From Brevibacterium permense (lineage in GTDB: Bacteria > Actinomycetota > Actinomycetes > Actinomycetales > Brevibacteriaceae): DNA of 64,000 nucleotides. Where the stretch lies: NCBI RefSeq assembly GCF_025506275.1, contig NZ_QYCP01000080.1, forward strand, positions 1 through 64,000, given 5' to 3'. Under the pieces are notes generated by a model. The model had not been told where the DNA came from. It ran no database searches and saw only the letters and a program-made list of their open reading frames with translations. The position numbers were made by a program, and so were the translations under genes. Positions 42,768-52,371 of the stretch are shown piece by piece (position 1 is the first letter of the stretch; every line of letters starts with the position of its first letter).

Positions 42768-43172
42768 TCAGCGCTTCTTCACAGGCTTGAACGACGTCGA
42801 GCACTTCCACGTCGTCTTGCCCTTCTTTGCGGTGACGGTCACAGAAACCTTCTTGCCCGGTGTCGCCCCGGAAATGTAGTACTTCAGAGAGGCCTTGCCC
42901 TTCTTCGATGCGGTGGCCTTCTTCATCGTCTTCGTCGTCTTGTAGTGAGCGATGGTCTCAACCTTGGCATTCGGCCCGACCTTCGAGACGTTGACCCAGG
43001 TGTTCGAGTACTGGCGGGGCTTCGAGTTCGACATCTTCACTGCGCATTTCTTCGTCGCAGCTTCGGCAGGTGCCGCGTCGACGGCGAGGGAGCCGGCGAG
43101 CAGGCCGGCCGCAAGGGCCAGCGCCATCAGCTTCGAGCCCATCCTCGTGCGGGCAGGGGTGGTCACGGACAT
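42768..43172 (-). CDS. Small secreted basic protein, unrecognised
   Basis: A 134-aa exported protein. The N-terminus (TPARTRMGSK, then LMALALAAGLLAGSLAV and DAAPAEAA) is a Sec signal peptide with a likely cleavage site around residue 38 (AEA-A). The mature part has about 20 lysines and two cysteines (KKCAVKM and WKCSTSF) that could form one disulfide. It looks like a single beta-sandwich domain, perhaps Ig-like, with SNTWVNVSKVG and KVSVTVTAKKG strands. ATG 43172 has GGAG upstream. Function unknown; the charge would suit binding to an acidic envelope polymer. The 284-base gap to the thiolase gene shows nothing I can name. Confidence 0.75.
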   Translation of the reverse strand: MSVTTPARTRMGSKLMALALAAGLLAGSLAVDAAPAEAATKKCAVKMSNSKPRQYSNTWVNVSKVGPNAKVETIAHYKTTKTMKKATASKKGKASLKYYISGATPGKKVSVTVTAKKGKTTWKCSTSFKPVKKR

Positions 43173-43456
43173 GATTCTCCAGGGGGCCAGAAATGATGAG
43201 TGGAGCCATCTTAACCACACCCGCTGTCTTCCGCGCCGCCGAAATGACTCGGTCGGAGAACTGTTATCAGTTCGAGAGATCGGAAGAGACTGTCGTCTCA
43301 ATCCGCCCCTCTCCGATCCGCGGTCGCGCCATGCTCCTAGCAGGACTAGCGTGTGTTGCTCGTCACCCGAAATCGGGGCACAATGGGACGTGCGAATGTT
43401 ACTGAACGATCGATCAGATCTCAGGGTCGATCTTCCATCCAGTCTGTGAGGAATTC

Positions 43457-44665
43457 ATGAGCGAAGCGTTCATCTACGACGCGGTGCGCACCCCACGCGG
43501 CAAGAACCGCGGCGGCGCGTTGCACAGCGTCAAACCCATCGATCTCGTGACCGGGCTCATCGACGCCCTCCGCGAGCGCAATCCCGATCTCGACGACAAG
43601 GCCATCGACGACATCGTGCTCGGCGTCGTATCGCCAGTCGGCGAGCAGGGGTCGGATATCGCCCGCGTCGCCGCCATCGTCGCAGGACTCGACGAGTCCG
43701 TCGCCGGCGTCCAGGTCAACCGGTTCTGCGCCTCCGGGCTCGAAGCCGTCAACCTCGCCGCCCAGAAGGTCGGCTCCGGATTCGAGAATCTTGTCCTCGC
43801 CGGAGGCGTCGAGTCGATGTCGCGTGTGCCGCTGGGATCCGACGGCGGAGCGTGGGCGCAGGACCCGACGACGAACTACGACACCTACTTCGTCCCGCAG
43901 GGAATCGGTGCCGACCTCATCGCCACCACAGAGGGCTTCACTCGTGCAGACGTGGATGCCTTCGCCGCCGAATCGCAGAAGCGAGCCGCCGCGGCCTGGG
44001 AGAACAGCCTCTTCGAGAACTCGATTATCCCAGTCAAAGACATCAACGGCATCACCGTGCTCGACCGTGACGAGCACATGCGTCCCGGCTCGACCGTCGA
44101 ATCGCTGTCGCAGCTGCCCCCGGCCTTTGCCAAGCTCGCCGCTCAGACCGGATTCGATGAGGTGGCTCTGCAGAAGTACCACTGGATCGAAGCCATCGAC
44201 CACGTCCACACCGCCGCGAACTCCTCCGGAATCGTCGACGGAGCTTCGCTGGTCATCCTCGGCGACGAGGAAGTCGGTCAGAAGATGGGGATGAAGCCCC
44301 GCGCCCGGATCGTGTCCACCGCAGTCACCGGGTCCGAACCCACCATCATGCTCACCGGTCCGACTCCGGCGACGAAGAAGGCACTCGATAAAGCCGGCAT
44401 GACCGTCGACGACATCGATCTGTTCGAACTCAACGAGGCATTCGCCGCCGTCGTGCTCAAGTGGATGAAGGATCTCAACATCCCCCACGAGAAGGTCAAC
44501 GTCAACGGCGGAGCCATCGCCATGGGCCACCCGTTGGGAGCCACCGGCGCCATGATTCTGGGCACTGTCCTCGACGAACTCGAGCGCCGCGACCTCAAGC
44601 GTGGACTCGTCACCCTGTGCATCGGCGCAGGCATGGGCATCGCGACGATCATCGAAAGGGTCTGA
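43457..44665 (+). CDS. fadA: Acetyl-CoA acyltransferase (thiolase)
   Basis: A 402-aa thiolase that cleaves 3-ketoacyl-CoA to acetyl-CoA and a shortened acyl-CoA. The nucleophile is Cys91 ([11 protein letters not shown]), with His358 ([11 protein letters not shown]) and Cys388 (LCIGAGMG) completing the active site. The C-terminal block VNVNGGAIA is typical of the degradative class. GTGAGGAA precedes the start. The stop is separated from the fadB ATG by one base, so this is a two-gene beta-oxidation operon. Confidence 0.94.
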   Translation: MSEAFIYDAVRTPRGKNRGGALHSVKPIDLVTGLIDALRERNPDLDDKAIDDIVLGVVSPVGEQGSDIARVAAIVAGLDESVAGVQVNRFCASGLEAVNLAAQKVGSGFENLVLAGGVESMSRVPLGSDGGAWAQDPTTNYDTYFVPQGIGADLIATTEGFTRADVDAFAAESQKRAAAAWENSLFENSIIPVKDINGITVLDRDEHMRPGSTVESLSQLPPAFAKLAAQTGFDEVALQKYHWIEAIDHVHTAANSSGIVDGASLVILGDEEVGQKMGMKPRARIVSTAVTGSEPTIMLTGPTPATKKALDKAGMTVDDIDLFELNEAFAAVVLKWMKDLNIPHEKVNVNGGAIAMGHPLGATGAMILGTVLDELERRDLKRGLVTLCIGAGMGIATIIERV

Positions 44666-44666
44666 C

Positions 44667-46844
44667 ATGACGAACACTGAAACCACAGCTGCCGACTACC
44701 AGCGCAACACCGATGCCGAAGGCATCGTCACCGTCGTCATCGACGAACCCGGTGCCAAGGTCAACACCATGAACGACTACTTCGCAGCCGCCCTCGAGGC
44801 GACCGTGGAGTGGCTTGAAGCCAATGTCGATGACATCACCGGCGTCGTCCTCACTTCCCCGAAGAAGACCTTCTTCGCCGGCGGAAACCTCAACAAGCTG
44901 CGTGCGGCCGATCCGGCCAATGCCGAAGAGGAATTCGCGACCGTCGAACACCTCAAGAAGGTGCTGCGTCGCCTCGAGACCTTCGGCAAGCCGGTCGTCG
45001 CCGCCCTCGGCGGTGCGGCACTGGGCGGCGGTCTCGAACTCGCCCTGGCCGCTCACCACCGGATCGCCGCCGATGACAACCCGAGCGCCCGCTTCGGCTT
45101 CCCCGAGGTCTCACTCGGCCTGCTGCCCGGCGGCGGCGGAGTCGCCCGGTCGGTGCGCATGCTCGGCATCCAGACCGCACTGCAGAAGGCCATCCTGCCG
45201 TCGACGAAGTTCAAAGCCGCCGACGCCCAGGCGCTCGGCCTCATCGACGAACTCGCCCCCGCAGCCGAACTCGAGTCCAAGGCCAAGGCATGGATCAAGG
45301 CCAACCCCGAGGCTGTGCAGCCGTGGGACGTCAAGGGCTTCAAGATCCCCGGCGGCTCCCCGTCCTCGCCGAAGATCGGCGCGATGCTTCCCGCGCTGCC
45401 GTCCTTGCTGCGCAAGCAGGGCAAGGGTGCGCCGATGCCGGCTCCGCGAGCCGTGGTCGCCGCTGCGGTCGAAGGCGCGCTGGTCGACATCGACACCGCG
45501 CTGACGGTCGAGTCTCGCTACTTCGTCAACGTCACCCATACTCCGGTGGCGAAGAACATGATCAAGGCGTTCTTCTTCGACCTCGGCCACATCAACTCCG
45601 GCGGCTCGCGCCCTGACGGCTTCGAACCTCGTCAGGTGAAGAAGCTCGGCGTGATCGGTGCCGGGATGATGGGTGCCGCTATCGCCTATAGCGCTGCGAA
45701 GTCCGGTATCGAGGTCGTCCTCAAGGACGTCGAGCTCGCCAATGCGGAGAAGGGCAAGGCCTACGCCGCCAAGCGTGAGGAATTGGCCATGGCCAAGGGC
45801 AAGACCACCGAGGTGAAGTCGCAGGCCGTCCTCGACCGGATCACACCGAGCGCCTCGGCCGAGGACTTCGCCGGTGTCGACTTCGTCATCGAGGCGGTCT
45901 TCGAATCCGTCGATCTCAAGCAGAAGGTGTTCCAGGAGATCCAGGACATCGTCGAGCCTGATGCGGTCCTCGGTTCGAACACCTCGACCCTGCCGATCAC
46001 CGACCTGGCCAAGGGCGTCACCCGGGACAAGGACTTCATCGGCGTCCACTTCTTCTCGCCGGCCGACAAGATGCCGCTGGTCGAGATCATCTGCGGTGAG
46101 AATACCTCCGACGAGGTCCTCGCCCGCACCTTCGACCTCGTGCAGCAGATCCGGAAGACTCCGATCGTCGTCAACGACTCGCGCGGATTCTTCACCTCCC
46201 GCGTCATCGGCACCTTCATCGCCGAGGCGGTCGCTGCCGTCGGCGAAGGCGTGGAGCCGGCCAGCGTGGAACAGGCTGCACTGCAGGCCGGATACCCCAC
46301 CGGTGCCTTGCAGCTGCTCGACGAACTGACGCTGACCCTGTCGCAGAAGATCAACAAGGAGACCCGCGACGCGGTCGAGGCCGCAGGCGGCACCTGGATC
46401 TCCCACCCCTCCGAAGCCGTCTTCGACTGGATGGTCGAGCAGGGACGGACCGGACGCAAGGACGGTGCCGGCTTCTACGACTACGACGAGAACGGCAAGC
46501 GCACCACCCTGTGGCAGGGTGTGCGCGAGAAGTACACGTCCGGGGCGAATGATCAGCCCTTCGCCGATCTGCAGGAGCGGATGCTCTTCGCCGAGGCGAT
46601 CGAGACGATCAAATGCCTCGACGAGGGTGTGCTCACCTCGGTGCCGGATGCGAACATCGGTTCGATTTTCGGCATCGGATTCCCCGCGTGGACCGGCGGC
46701 GTGCTCCAGTACGTCAACCAGTACGAAGGCGGACTGGCCGGCTTCGTCGACCGGGCGAATGATCTGGCTGCGAAGTACGGCGAGCACTTCACACCGCCGG
46801 CCTCGCTGGTCGAGCGCGCGAACACCGGGGAAACCTACGAGTAA
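44667..46844 (+). CDS. fadB: Trifunctional-type enoyl-CoA hydratase / 3-hydroxyacyl-CoA dehydrogenase
   Basis: A 725-aa fusion enzyme for the middle two steps of beta-oxidation. Residues about 10-280 are the hydratase: oxyanion-hole segment KTFFAGGNL and the two catalytic glutamates in GGGLELALA and FPEVSLGLLPGG. From about 325 the NAD-binding domain begins (LGVIGAGMMGAAIAYSA), and GVHFFSPADKMPLVEI carries the dehydrogenase histidine. ATG 44667 follows the fadA stop directly, with AAAGG about ten bases upstream. Confidence 0.94.
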   Translation: MTNTETTAADYQRNTDAEGIVTVVIDEPGAKVNTMNDYFAAALEATVEWLEANVDDITGVVLTSPKKTFFAGGNLNKLRAADPANAEEEFATVEHLKKVLRRLETFGKPVVAALGGAALGGGLELALAAHHRIAADDNPSARFGFPEVSLGLLPGGGGVARSVRMLGIQTALQKAILPSTKFKAADAQALGLIDELAPAAELESKAKAWIKANPEAVQPWDVKGFKIPGGSPSSPKIGAMLPALPSLLRKQGKGAPMPAPRAVVAAAVEGALVDIDTALTVESRYFVNVTHTPVAKNMIKAFFFDLGHINSGGSRPDGFEPRQVKKLGVIGAGMMGAAIAYSAAKSGIEVVLKDVELANAEKGKAYAAKREELAMAKGKTTEVKSQAVLDRITPSASAEDFAGVDFVIEAVFESVDLKQKVFQEIQDIVEPDAVLGSNTSTLPITDLAKGVTRDKDFIGVHFFSPADKMPLVEIICGENTSDEVLARTFDLVQQIRKTPIVVNDSRGFFTSRVIGTFIAEAVAAVGEGVEPASVEQAALQAGYPTGALQLLDELTLTLSQKINKETRDAVEAAGGTWISHPSEAVFDWMVEQGRTGRKDGAGFYDYDENGKRTTLWQGVREKYTSGANDQPFADLQERMLFAEAIETIKCLDEGVLTSVPDANIGSIFGIGFPAWTGGVLQYVNQYEGGLAGFVDRANDLAAKYGEHFTPPASLVERANTGETYE

Positions 46845-46867
46845 GAGGTGACCCCTGGAATAGCCTG

Positions 46868-46933
46868 ATGGCCTTCCGGTGTTGTCCAGTCACACTGAGA
46901 CTTCAGTGTCTCTGACATCTACCGGAAGGCCAT
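46868..46933 (+). promoter_or_regulatory. Nested hairpin that covers the ribosome site of the next gene
   Basis: Outer 13-bp arms (46868-46880 and 46921-46933) enclose a 40-nt loop that contains a second stem (ACACTGA/TCAGTGT). The 3' outer arm contains GGAAGG, the Shine-Dalgarno for ATG 46938 nine bases further on. When folded, the ribosome site is paired. This could be a translational switch, or the terminator of fadAB placed very close to the next gene. Confidence 0.5.
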
Positions 46934-46937
46934 TGCT

Positions 46938-47858
46938 ATGCGCGCCGCCGTCTACGACGCCTACACCGAAAACTTCGACGACATCACCGTCCGCGAGCTG
47001 CCCGATCCGAAGCTGCCGCCCGCCTCGGTGCTCATCGATGTCAAGGCCGCAGGGGTCAACCCGGTCGATTGGAAGCTCGTCGGCGGGCACCTCGATCCGG
47101 TCATGCCCACGCAGTTCCCCGTCACCCCGGGCTGGGACGTCGCCGGTGTCGTCATCGGACTCGGCTTCGACACCCCGGAATTCTCCATCGGCGATGAAGT
47201 CGTCGCCTATGCACGCAAGGACGTGCTGGGCGGCGGAACCTTCGCCGAGAAGGTCGCCGTCCCCGTGCGTGCGGTCGCCCCGAAGCCGAAGAGTCTGAGC
47301 TGGGAACAGGCGGGCGGACTGCCGTTGGCCGGAGGCACCGCTCTGCGGACCCTTGAGTCCCTCGGCGGCCTGGAGGGCAAGACCGTGCTCGTCCACGGTG
47401 CCTCCGGGGGAGTGGGCAGCTTCGCCGTGCAGATCGCCCGGGCCGCCGGAGCACGCGTCATCGGCACCGCGTCGGAAGCCAATCATGAATACCTGCGCGG
47501 ACTCGGTGCCGAACCCGTGACCTACGGCGACGGTCTGGTCGAGCGCGTTCTCGAGGCCGCCGGCGGCAAGGTCGACGGGGTCGCGGACTTCGTCGGGGGA
47601 GTCCTCGACGACACCCTGGCCGTGCTCGCCGAGGGCGGGGCGCACGCCTCGGTGGCCGATCCCAGCGTCGCCGAGCACGGCGGACGCTACATCTGGGTGC
47701 GTCCCGACGGCTCCGAGACTGCTCGCCTCGGTCTCCTCGTCGACGAAGGAAAACTCACCGTCGACGTCGCCGGCACCTACGGCCTCGACGATGTTCCCCG
47801 GGCCTTCAAGGACAGCGCCACCGGACACGTCCGCGGCAAGCTCGTCATCGTGCCCTGA
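46938..47858 (+). CDS. Zinc-independent MDR-family NADPH:quinone oxidoreductase-like protein
   Basis: A 306-aa medium-chain dehydrogenase/reductase without the structural or catalytic zinc cysteines. The N-terminal GroES-like domain includes PVDWKLVGGHLDP and VTPGWDVAGVV; the Rossmann fold has HGASGGVGSFAVQIARAAGA, the glycine motif for NADPH. Family members reduce quinones or unsaturated ketones. Translation may be controlled by the hairpin covering its Shine-Dalgarno. It converges with the TetR gene, with hairpins between. Confidence 0.88.
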   Translation: MRAAVYDAYTENFDDITVRELPDPKLPPASVLIDVKAAGVNPVDWKLVGGHLDPVMPTQFPVTPGWDVAGVVIGLGFDTPEFSIGDEVVAYARKDVLGGGTFAEKVAVPVRAVAPKPKSLSWEQAGGLPLAGGTALRTLESLGGLEGKTVLVHGASGGVGSFAVQIARAAGARVIGTASEANHEYLRGLGAEPVTYGDGLVERVLEAAGGKVDGVADFVGGVLDDTLAVLAEGGAHASVADPSVAEHGGRYIWVRPDGSETARLGLLVDEGKLTVDVAGTYGLDDVPRAFKDSATGHVRGKLVIVP

Positions 47859-47874
47859 ATATCAGCTATACCGT

Positions 47875-47933
47875 CCTCGGCGATCGAAATATCGCCGAGG
47901 CGGGACTCGGCTGATCCGGTGATCAGCTGAGTC
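47875..47933. terminator. Two hairpins between convergent genes
   Basis: 10-bp perfect arms at 47875-47884/47891-47900, and a second inverted repeat at 47904-47933 (13-bp arms, one mismatch) that runs into the last codons of the TetR gene. Confidence 0.55.
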
Positions 47934-48549
47934 CCAGCGCAGCGGCAGCAGCGGCGCGCAATTCGACCCCGACCACCTCGGCGCTGGAGCGACGGGCCTG
48001 GTGCGGGGTCGAATTCATCATCCCGAACGCCGAATGCACGCGCACAGTGGCCGACTCCAGCGTCCACGCCGGGTGGGCGGCCTCGACGACCTCCGCCCAC
48101 CGACTGACATAGGCACGCTGGAGACGGCGCACGGTCCGTCGCGATTCGTCCGGCAGCGCCTCGAGGTCACGGTCCTGGATGCGGATGAGCTCGGGCTCGC
48201 TCATGGCGAAGTCGACATGGAAGTCGATGAGACGCCGCAGGGTCGGGGCCGCCTCGGTGGGGGAGATCCCCGACGCGGTGTCCCACGCCTCGGAGACGAT
48301 CTCCTCGCCTCCGGACTGCAGATAGGCGGAGATGCCGACGAGGAGCTCCTCGAGCACAGCCTCCTTCGACGAGAAATGCCGGTAGACCGCCGGTGCCGAG
48401 ATCCCCGCGCCCTTGCCCAGGTCGTCGAGGCGCACCCCATGGAAGCCGTGCCGGGCATAGAGTGTCTTCGCGACCTCGAGCAGCTGCTCGCGCCTGGCTG
48501 CCTTCGCCGCTGCTCGCGCCGTCGGCTTGGCCTCGTCCGAGATCGACAT
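47923..48549 (-). CDS. TetR-family regulator of the leucine-degradation genes
   Basis: A 208-aa repressor. The HTH is in LDDLGKGAGISAPAVYRHFSS and the C-terminal part is a helical ligand domain (FHVDFAMSEPELIRIQDRD). ATG 48549 has AAGGAGG upstream. It is divergent from accD1-accA1-fadE, and a clean inverted repeat lies in the gap, so it most likely represses that operon and responds to an acyl-CoA intermediate, as TetR regulators beside such clusters often do. Confidence 0.88.
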   Translation of the reverse strand: MSISDEAKPTARAAAKAARREQLLEVAKTLYARHGFHGVRLDDLGKGAGISAPAVYRHFSSKEAVLEELLVGISAYLQSGGEEIVSEAWDTASGISPTEAAPTLRRLIDFHVDFAMSEPELIRIQDRDLEALPDESRRTVRRLQRAYVSRWAEVVEAAHPAWTLESATVRVHSAFGMMNSTPHQARRSSAEVVGVELRAAAAAALGLS

Positions 48550-48649
48550 CCAGCCTCCTTCCCTGAGCCTGATGCCCACCGTCGCGGACGACGTCGGTGC
48601 GGTCTGGCTCGTGCGTTGTCAGTTCTGCCTGTGAGCAGTATCATAGCAG

Positions 48650-48671
48650 TCAGTTAAGAATCATTAACTGA
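48650..48671. promoter_or_regulatory. Operator-like inverted repeat for the TetR regulator
   Basis: TCAGTTAA-N6-TTAACTGA, perfect 8-bp arms, 13 bp upstream of the accD1 start and about 100 bp from the TetR start. It is AT-rich in a GC-rich region, as expected of a TetR operator overlapping the promoter. Confidence 0.6.
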
Positions 48672-48683
48672 AATGAGGATGGA

Positions 48684-50297
48684 ATGAGAGCAGTGGGAAC
48701 TGCGGTCAGTCCGGCGACGGGGCAGGTCAACTCCGAGGCCCACGCCGAACTCATCGCTGAACTCCGGGAGCGCATTGCGGCCACAGCCCGCGGCGGTTCC
48801 GAGAAGTCCAGGCAGCGCCATATCGATCGCGGAAAGCTGCTGCCGCGTGAGCGCGTCGAACATCTCCTCGACCCCGGCACGCCCTTCCTCGAACTCTCTC
48901 CGCTGGCCGCCAACGGCATGTACGACGACGCCAGCCCGGGCGCCGGAATCATCACCGGAATCGGGCGGGTCTCCGGTCGCGAATGCGTGATCGTGGCCAA
49001 TGACGCCACCGTCAAGGGCGGAACATACTACCCGGTGACCGTGAAGAAGCACCTCCGGGCTCAGGAAGTCGCCAAAGAGAACAGCCTTCCGTGCATCTAC
49101 CTCGTCGACTCCGGTGGCGCGAACCTGCCGAATCAGGACGACGTCTTCCCCGACCGTGAGCACTTCGGCCGCATCTTCTTCAACCAGGCCACACTCTCCG
49201 CTGCCGGCATCCCGCAGCTGGCCGCCGTCATGGGCTCCTGCACCGCCGGCGGCGCCTACGTCCCGGCCATGGCCGACGAATCGATCATCGTCTCCGAGCA
49301 GGGCACGATCTTCCTCGGAGGCCCGCCCCTGGTCAAGGCCGCCACCGGTGAGGAAGTCACCGCTGAAGAACTCGGCGGCGGAGCGCTGCACTCCCGGGTC
49401 TCCGGCGTCACCGACCACCTCGCCGCCAATGATCCCCATGCGCTGGAGATCATGCGGGACATCGTCTCGACTCTCGGGCCGAAGAGCACCCCGAACTGGG
49501 ACGTCATCGAGTCCCGCCTGCCGGCACACTCGCCGGAGGAGCTGACCTCCGTCGTACCCGTGGACTCGCGCACACCGTATGACGTCCGCGAGGTCATCGC
49601 CCGCCTCGTCGACGGATCCGAATTCCATGAGTTCAAAGCCGAATACGGCACGAGCCTCGTCACCGGATTCGCTCACCTCGACGGACACCCCATCGGCATC
49701 ATCGCCAACAACGGAATCCTCTTCGGCGAATCCGCGCAGAAGGGTGCCCACTTCATCGAACTCTGCGACCAGCGCAGCGTGCCCTTGGTGTTCCTGCAGA
49801 ACATCTCCGGATTCATGGTCGGCCGCGACTACGAAGCCGGAGGCATCGCCAAACACGGCGCGAAGATGGTCAACGCCGTCGCCACCGCCCGCGTCCCGAA
49901 GTTCACCGTCGTCATCGGCGGCTCCTTCGGCGCCGGCAACTACTCGATGTGCGGCCGCGCCTACTCCCCGCGCTTCCTGTGGATGTGGCCCAATGCCCGA
50001 ATCTCCGTGATGGGCGGCGAGCAGGCCGCCAGCGTGCTCTCGACCGTCAGACGCGACCAGCTCGAGGCCCGCGGCGAGGAGTGGAGCGCTGCAGACGAAG
50101 ACACCTTCAAACAGCCCATCCGCGACCAGTACGAAGACCAGGGCAACCCGTACTACTCGACGGCTCGCTTGTGGGATGACGGAATCATCGAACCCGGTGA
50201 CACCCGCCAGGTGCTGGCGCTGGCCCTCGAACTCGCCCGCTTCGGACCGATGGAACGCCCGCTGAGTGCCAGCGGCTACGGCGTCTTCAGAATGTGA
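48684..50297 (+). CDS. accD1: Methylcrotonyl-CoA carboxylase beta subunit (carboxyltransferase)
   Basis: A 537-aa biotin-dependent carboxyltransferase. The N-terminal half has [20 protein letters not shown] and [15 protein letters not shown]; the C-terminal half has the [14 protein letters not shown] and [16 protein letters not shown] oxyanion loops. The motif set is that of MCC beta (AccD1), which carboxylates 3-methylcrotonyl-CoA in leucine breakdown. GAGGATGGA precedes the start. The stop overlaps the accA1 GTG start. Confidence 0.9.
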   Translation: MRAVGTAVSPATGQVNSEAHAELIAELRERIAATARGGSEKSRQRHIDRGKLLPRERVEHLLDPGTPFLELSPLAANGMYDDASPGAGIITGIGRVSGRECVIVANDATVKGGTYYPVTVKKHLRAQEVAKENSLPCIYLVDSGGANLPNQDDVFPDREHFGRIFFNQATLSAAGIPQLAAVMGSCTAGGAYVPAMADESIIVSEQGTIFLGGPPLVKAATGEEVTAEELGGGALHSRVSGVTDHLAANDPHALEIMRDIVSTLGPKSTPNWDVIESRLPAHSPEELTSVVPVDSRTPYDVREVIARLVDGSEFHEFKAEYGTSLVTGFAHLDGHPIGIIANNGILFGESAQKGAHFIELCDQRSVPLVFLQNISGFMVGRDYEAGGIAKHGAKMVNAVATARVPKFTVVIGGSFGAGNYSMCGRAYSPRFLWMWPNARISVMGGEQAASVLSTVRRDQLEARGEEWSAADEDTFKQPIRDQYEDQGNPYYSTARLWDDGIIEPGDTRQVLALALELARFGPMERPLSASGYGVFRM

Positions 50298-52324
50298 GCC
50301 CCACCATGACGAAAATGTTCACAACAGTCCTCATCGCCAACCGCGGCGAGATCGCCCTGCGCGTCATCCGCACCTGCCGCCGTCTCGGCATCCGCACCGT
50401 CGCCGTCTACTCCGACGCCGACGCCCATGCGGCCCACGTCAGGGCCGCCGACACCGCGGTCCACCTGGGGCCCGCCGCCGCCTCCGAGTCCTACCTGCGC
50501 ATCGACAAGGTCATCGCCGCAGCACAGGCCACGGGAGCCGAAGCCATCCACCCCGGTTACGGATTCCTGTCGGAGAACGCCGAATTCTCCGCCGCCTGCG
50601 CCGACGCCGGAATCGTCTTCCTCGGCCCCGGAGCCGACGCGATCCGGACGATGGGCGACAAGATCACCGCGAAGCAGGCAGTCTCCTCCCGCGGGGTGCC
50701 GCTCGTGCCCGGCACGAAGGATGCCGCGATGAGCGACGAGGCCCTCATCGCGGCCTCGACGGACATCGGCTTCCCCGTGCTCATCAAGCCTTCTGCCGGC
50801 GGCGGAGGAAAAGGCATGCACGCAGTGTTCGAAGCCGGCAAGCTCGCCGAGGCGCTGCGGACCGCCCGCCGCGAAGCCGCGAGCTCCTTCGGCGACGACA
50901 CCCTGTTCCTCGAACGCCTCGTCGCCACCCCGCGCCATATCGAAGTCCAGATCATGGCCGACTCCCACGGCAATGTCATCCACCTCGGCGAACGCGAATG
51001 CTCCCTGCAGCGCCGTCACCAGAAGGTCATCGAGGAAGCACCCTCGGCGCTGCTCGACGAAGAGACCCGCGCCCGAATCGGCCAGGCCGCCTGCGAGACC
51101 GCGAAGTCCGTCGGCTACGTCGGTGCCGGCACAGTCGAATTCATCGTCGGGGCCGACCGTCCCGATGAGTTCTTCTTCATGGAGATGAACACTCGACTGC
51201 AGGTCGAACACCCCGTCACCGAGGAGGTCACCGGAGTCGACCTCGTCGAACTCCAGCTGCGCGTCGGCGCGGGCGAAGAGCTGCCGCTGACGCAGGATGA
51301 CATCACGCTGACCGGGCACTCGATCGAAGCGAGAATCTACGCCGAGGACCCCTCGCGCGGATTCCTGCCCACCGGCGGTCGCGCCCTCGACGTCGTCTTC
51401 CCGGAAGGGGAAGGCATCCGCGTCGACGCCGGGCTCGAAGCCGGGCAGACCATCGCCTCGGACTACGACCCGATGATCGCCAAGCTCATCGTCCGCGCCG
51501 ATGACCGCGCCCAGGCCATCGCCCGCCTCGATTCCGCTCTCGCCGCCTCGGCGGTTCCGGGAATCGTGACGAACATCGACTTCCTGCGCACCCTCATGAG
51601 CCTGCCCGAAGTCGTGTCCGGTGATCTCGACACCTCACTCATCGACAATCTCGGCGAGGATCAGCTGGCGCACAGCGCCGGTGAGATCCACGCGCAGCTG
51701 GCGGCCGCTGCTGTCACGGTCACCGGGGGAGCGGCAGGAACGACCCTGACCGGACCAGTCACGGACGCCGAGCTGACCGCGAATCGGTCGGCCGCCTCGG
51801 CGTGGGCAGGACCGAGCGCCTGGCGCACCTCACGTCCGGACTTCCACCCCACGGTCACCCTGACCACGGGCGGAGAGACGGTCGAAGTCGAGACTCGAGC
51901 GGGGGCCGTCGAGGTCGATGCCGACGGACTGTGGCATGTCACCCTCGACGGGATTCAGCACACGGCGCGAATCTTCTCCGATGCCCGTGACCGCAGCATC
52001 TGGGTGAGCACCGACACCGGAATCCACGTCTTCACCCGGCCTTTGGCAGATTCGTCGCTGACGCCTGGGCTGGAAGGCGCCGAGGTGCTCGCACCGATGC
52101 CCGGCTCCGTCGTCGATATCAGGGTCGAGACCGGGGACGCAGTGGAGCAGGGAGATCCGATCGTCGTCGTCGAGGCGATGAAGATGGAGCACGTGCTCAC
52201 CGCACCCGCTGCCGGAATCGTCACCGTCACCGCCGTCGAAGGCGCCCAAGTCGCCCTCGACGAAGTGCTCGCCACGGTCGTCGACGAAGCCGCAGCCGAG
52301 GCGGTCGCAGACACCGCCGAATAG
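50294..52324 (+). CDS. accA1: Methylcrotonyl-CoA carboxylase alpha subunit (biotin carboxylase + BCCP)
   Basis: A 676-aa protein. The biotin carboxylase domain (residues about 10-455) has [14 protein letters not shown], the ATP loop [12 protein letters not shown] and [14 protein letters not shown]. The biotin carboxyl carrier domain closes the protein, with Lys630 in EAMKMEH as the biotin site. GTG 50294 overlaps the accD1 stop by 4 nt; ATG 50306 in frame is an alternative. It partners AccD1. Confidence 0.92.
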   Translation: MSPTMTKMFTTVLIANRGEIALRVIRTCRRLGIRTVAVYSDADAHAAHVRAADTAVHLGPAAASESYLRIDKVIAAAQATGAEAIHPGYGFLSENAEFSAACADAGIVFLGPGADAIRTMGDKITAKQAVSSRGVPLVPGTKDAAMSDEALIAASTDIGFPVLIKPSAGGGGKGMHAVFEAGKLAEALRTARREAASSFGDDTLFLERLVATPRHIEVQIMADSHGNVIHLGERECSLQRRHQKVIEEAPSALLDEETRARIGQAACETAKSVGYVGAGTVEFIVGADRPDEFFFMEMNTRLQVEHPVTEEVTGVDLVELQLRVGAGEELPLTQDDITLTGHSIEARIYAEDPSRGFLPTGGRALDVVFPEGEGIRVDAGLEAGQTIASDYDPMIAKLIVRADDRAQAIARLDSALAASAVPGIVTNIDFLRTLMSLPEVVSGDLDTSLIDNLGEDQLAHSAGEIHAQLAAAAVTVTGGAAGTTLTGPVTDAELTANRSAASAWAGPSAWRTSRPDFHPTVTLTTGGETVEVETRAGAVEVDADGLWHVTLDGIQHTARIFSDARDRSIWVSTDTGIHVFTRPLADSSLTPGLEGAEVLAPMPGSVVDIRVETGDAVEQGDPIVVVEAMKMEHVLTAPAAGIVTVTAVEGAQVALDEVLATVVDEAAAEAVADTAE

Positions 52325-52371
52325 TCACCAGCCACTCACACCACAACCACGCCACAAGCGGGGAGGAAACA

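Noticed and set aside
43193-43405. 70-codon plus-strand frame between the secreted-protein and thiolase genes
   Set aside because: No Shine-Dalgarno at a sensible distance, irregular composition and no motif.
45111-46787. 558-codon minus-strand frame within fadB
   Set aside because: Antisense shadow with no Shine-Dalgarno or recognisable domain.
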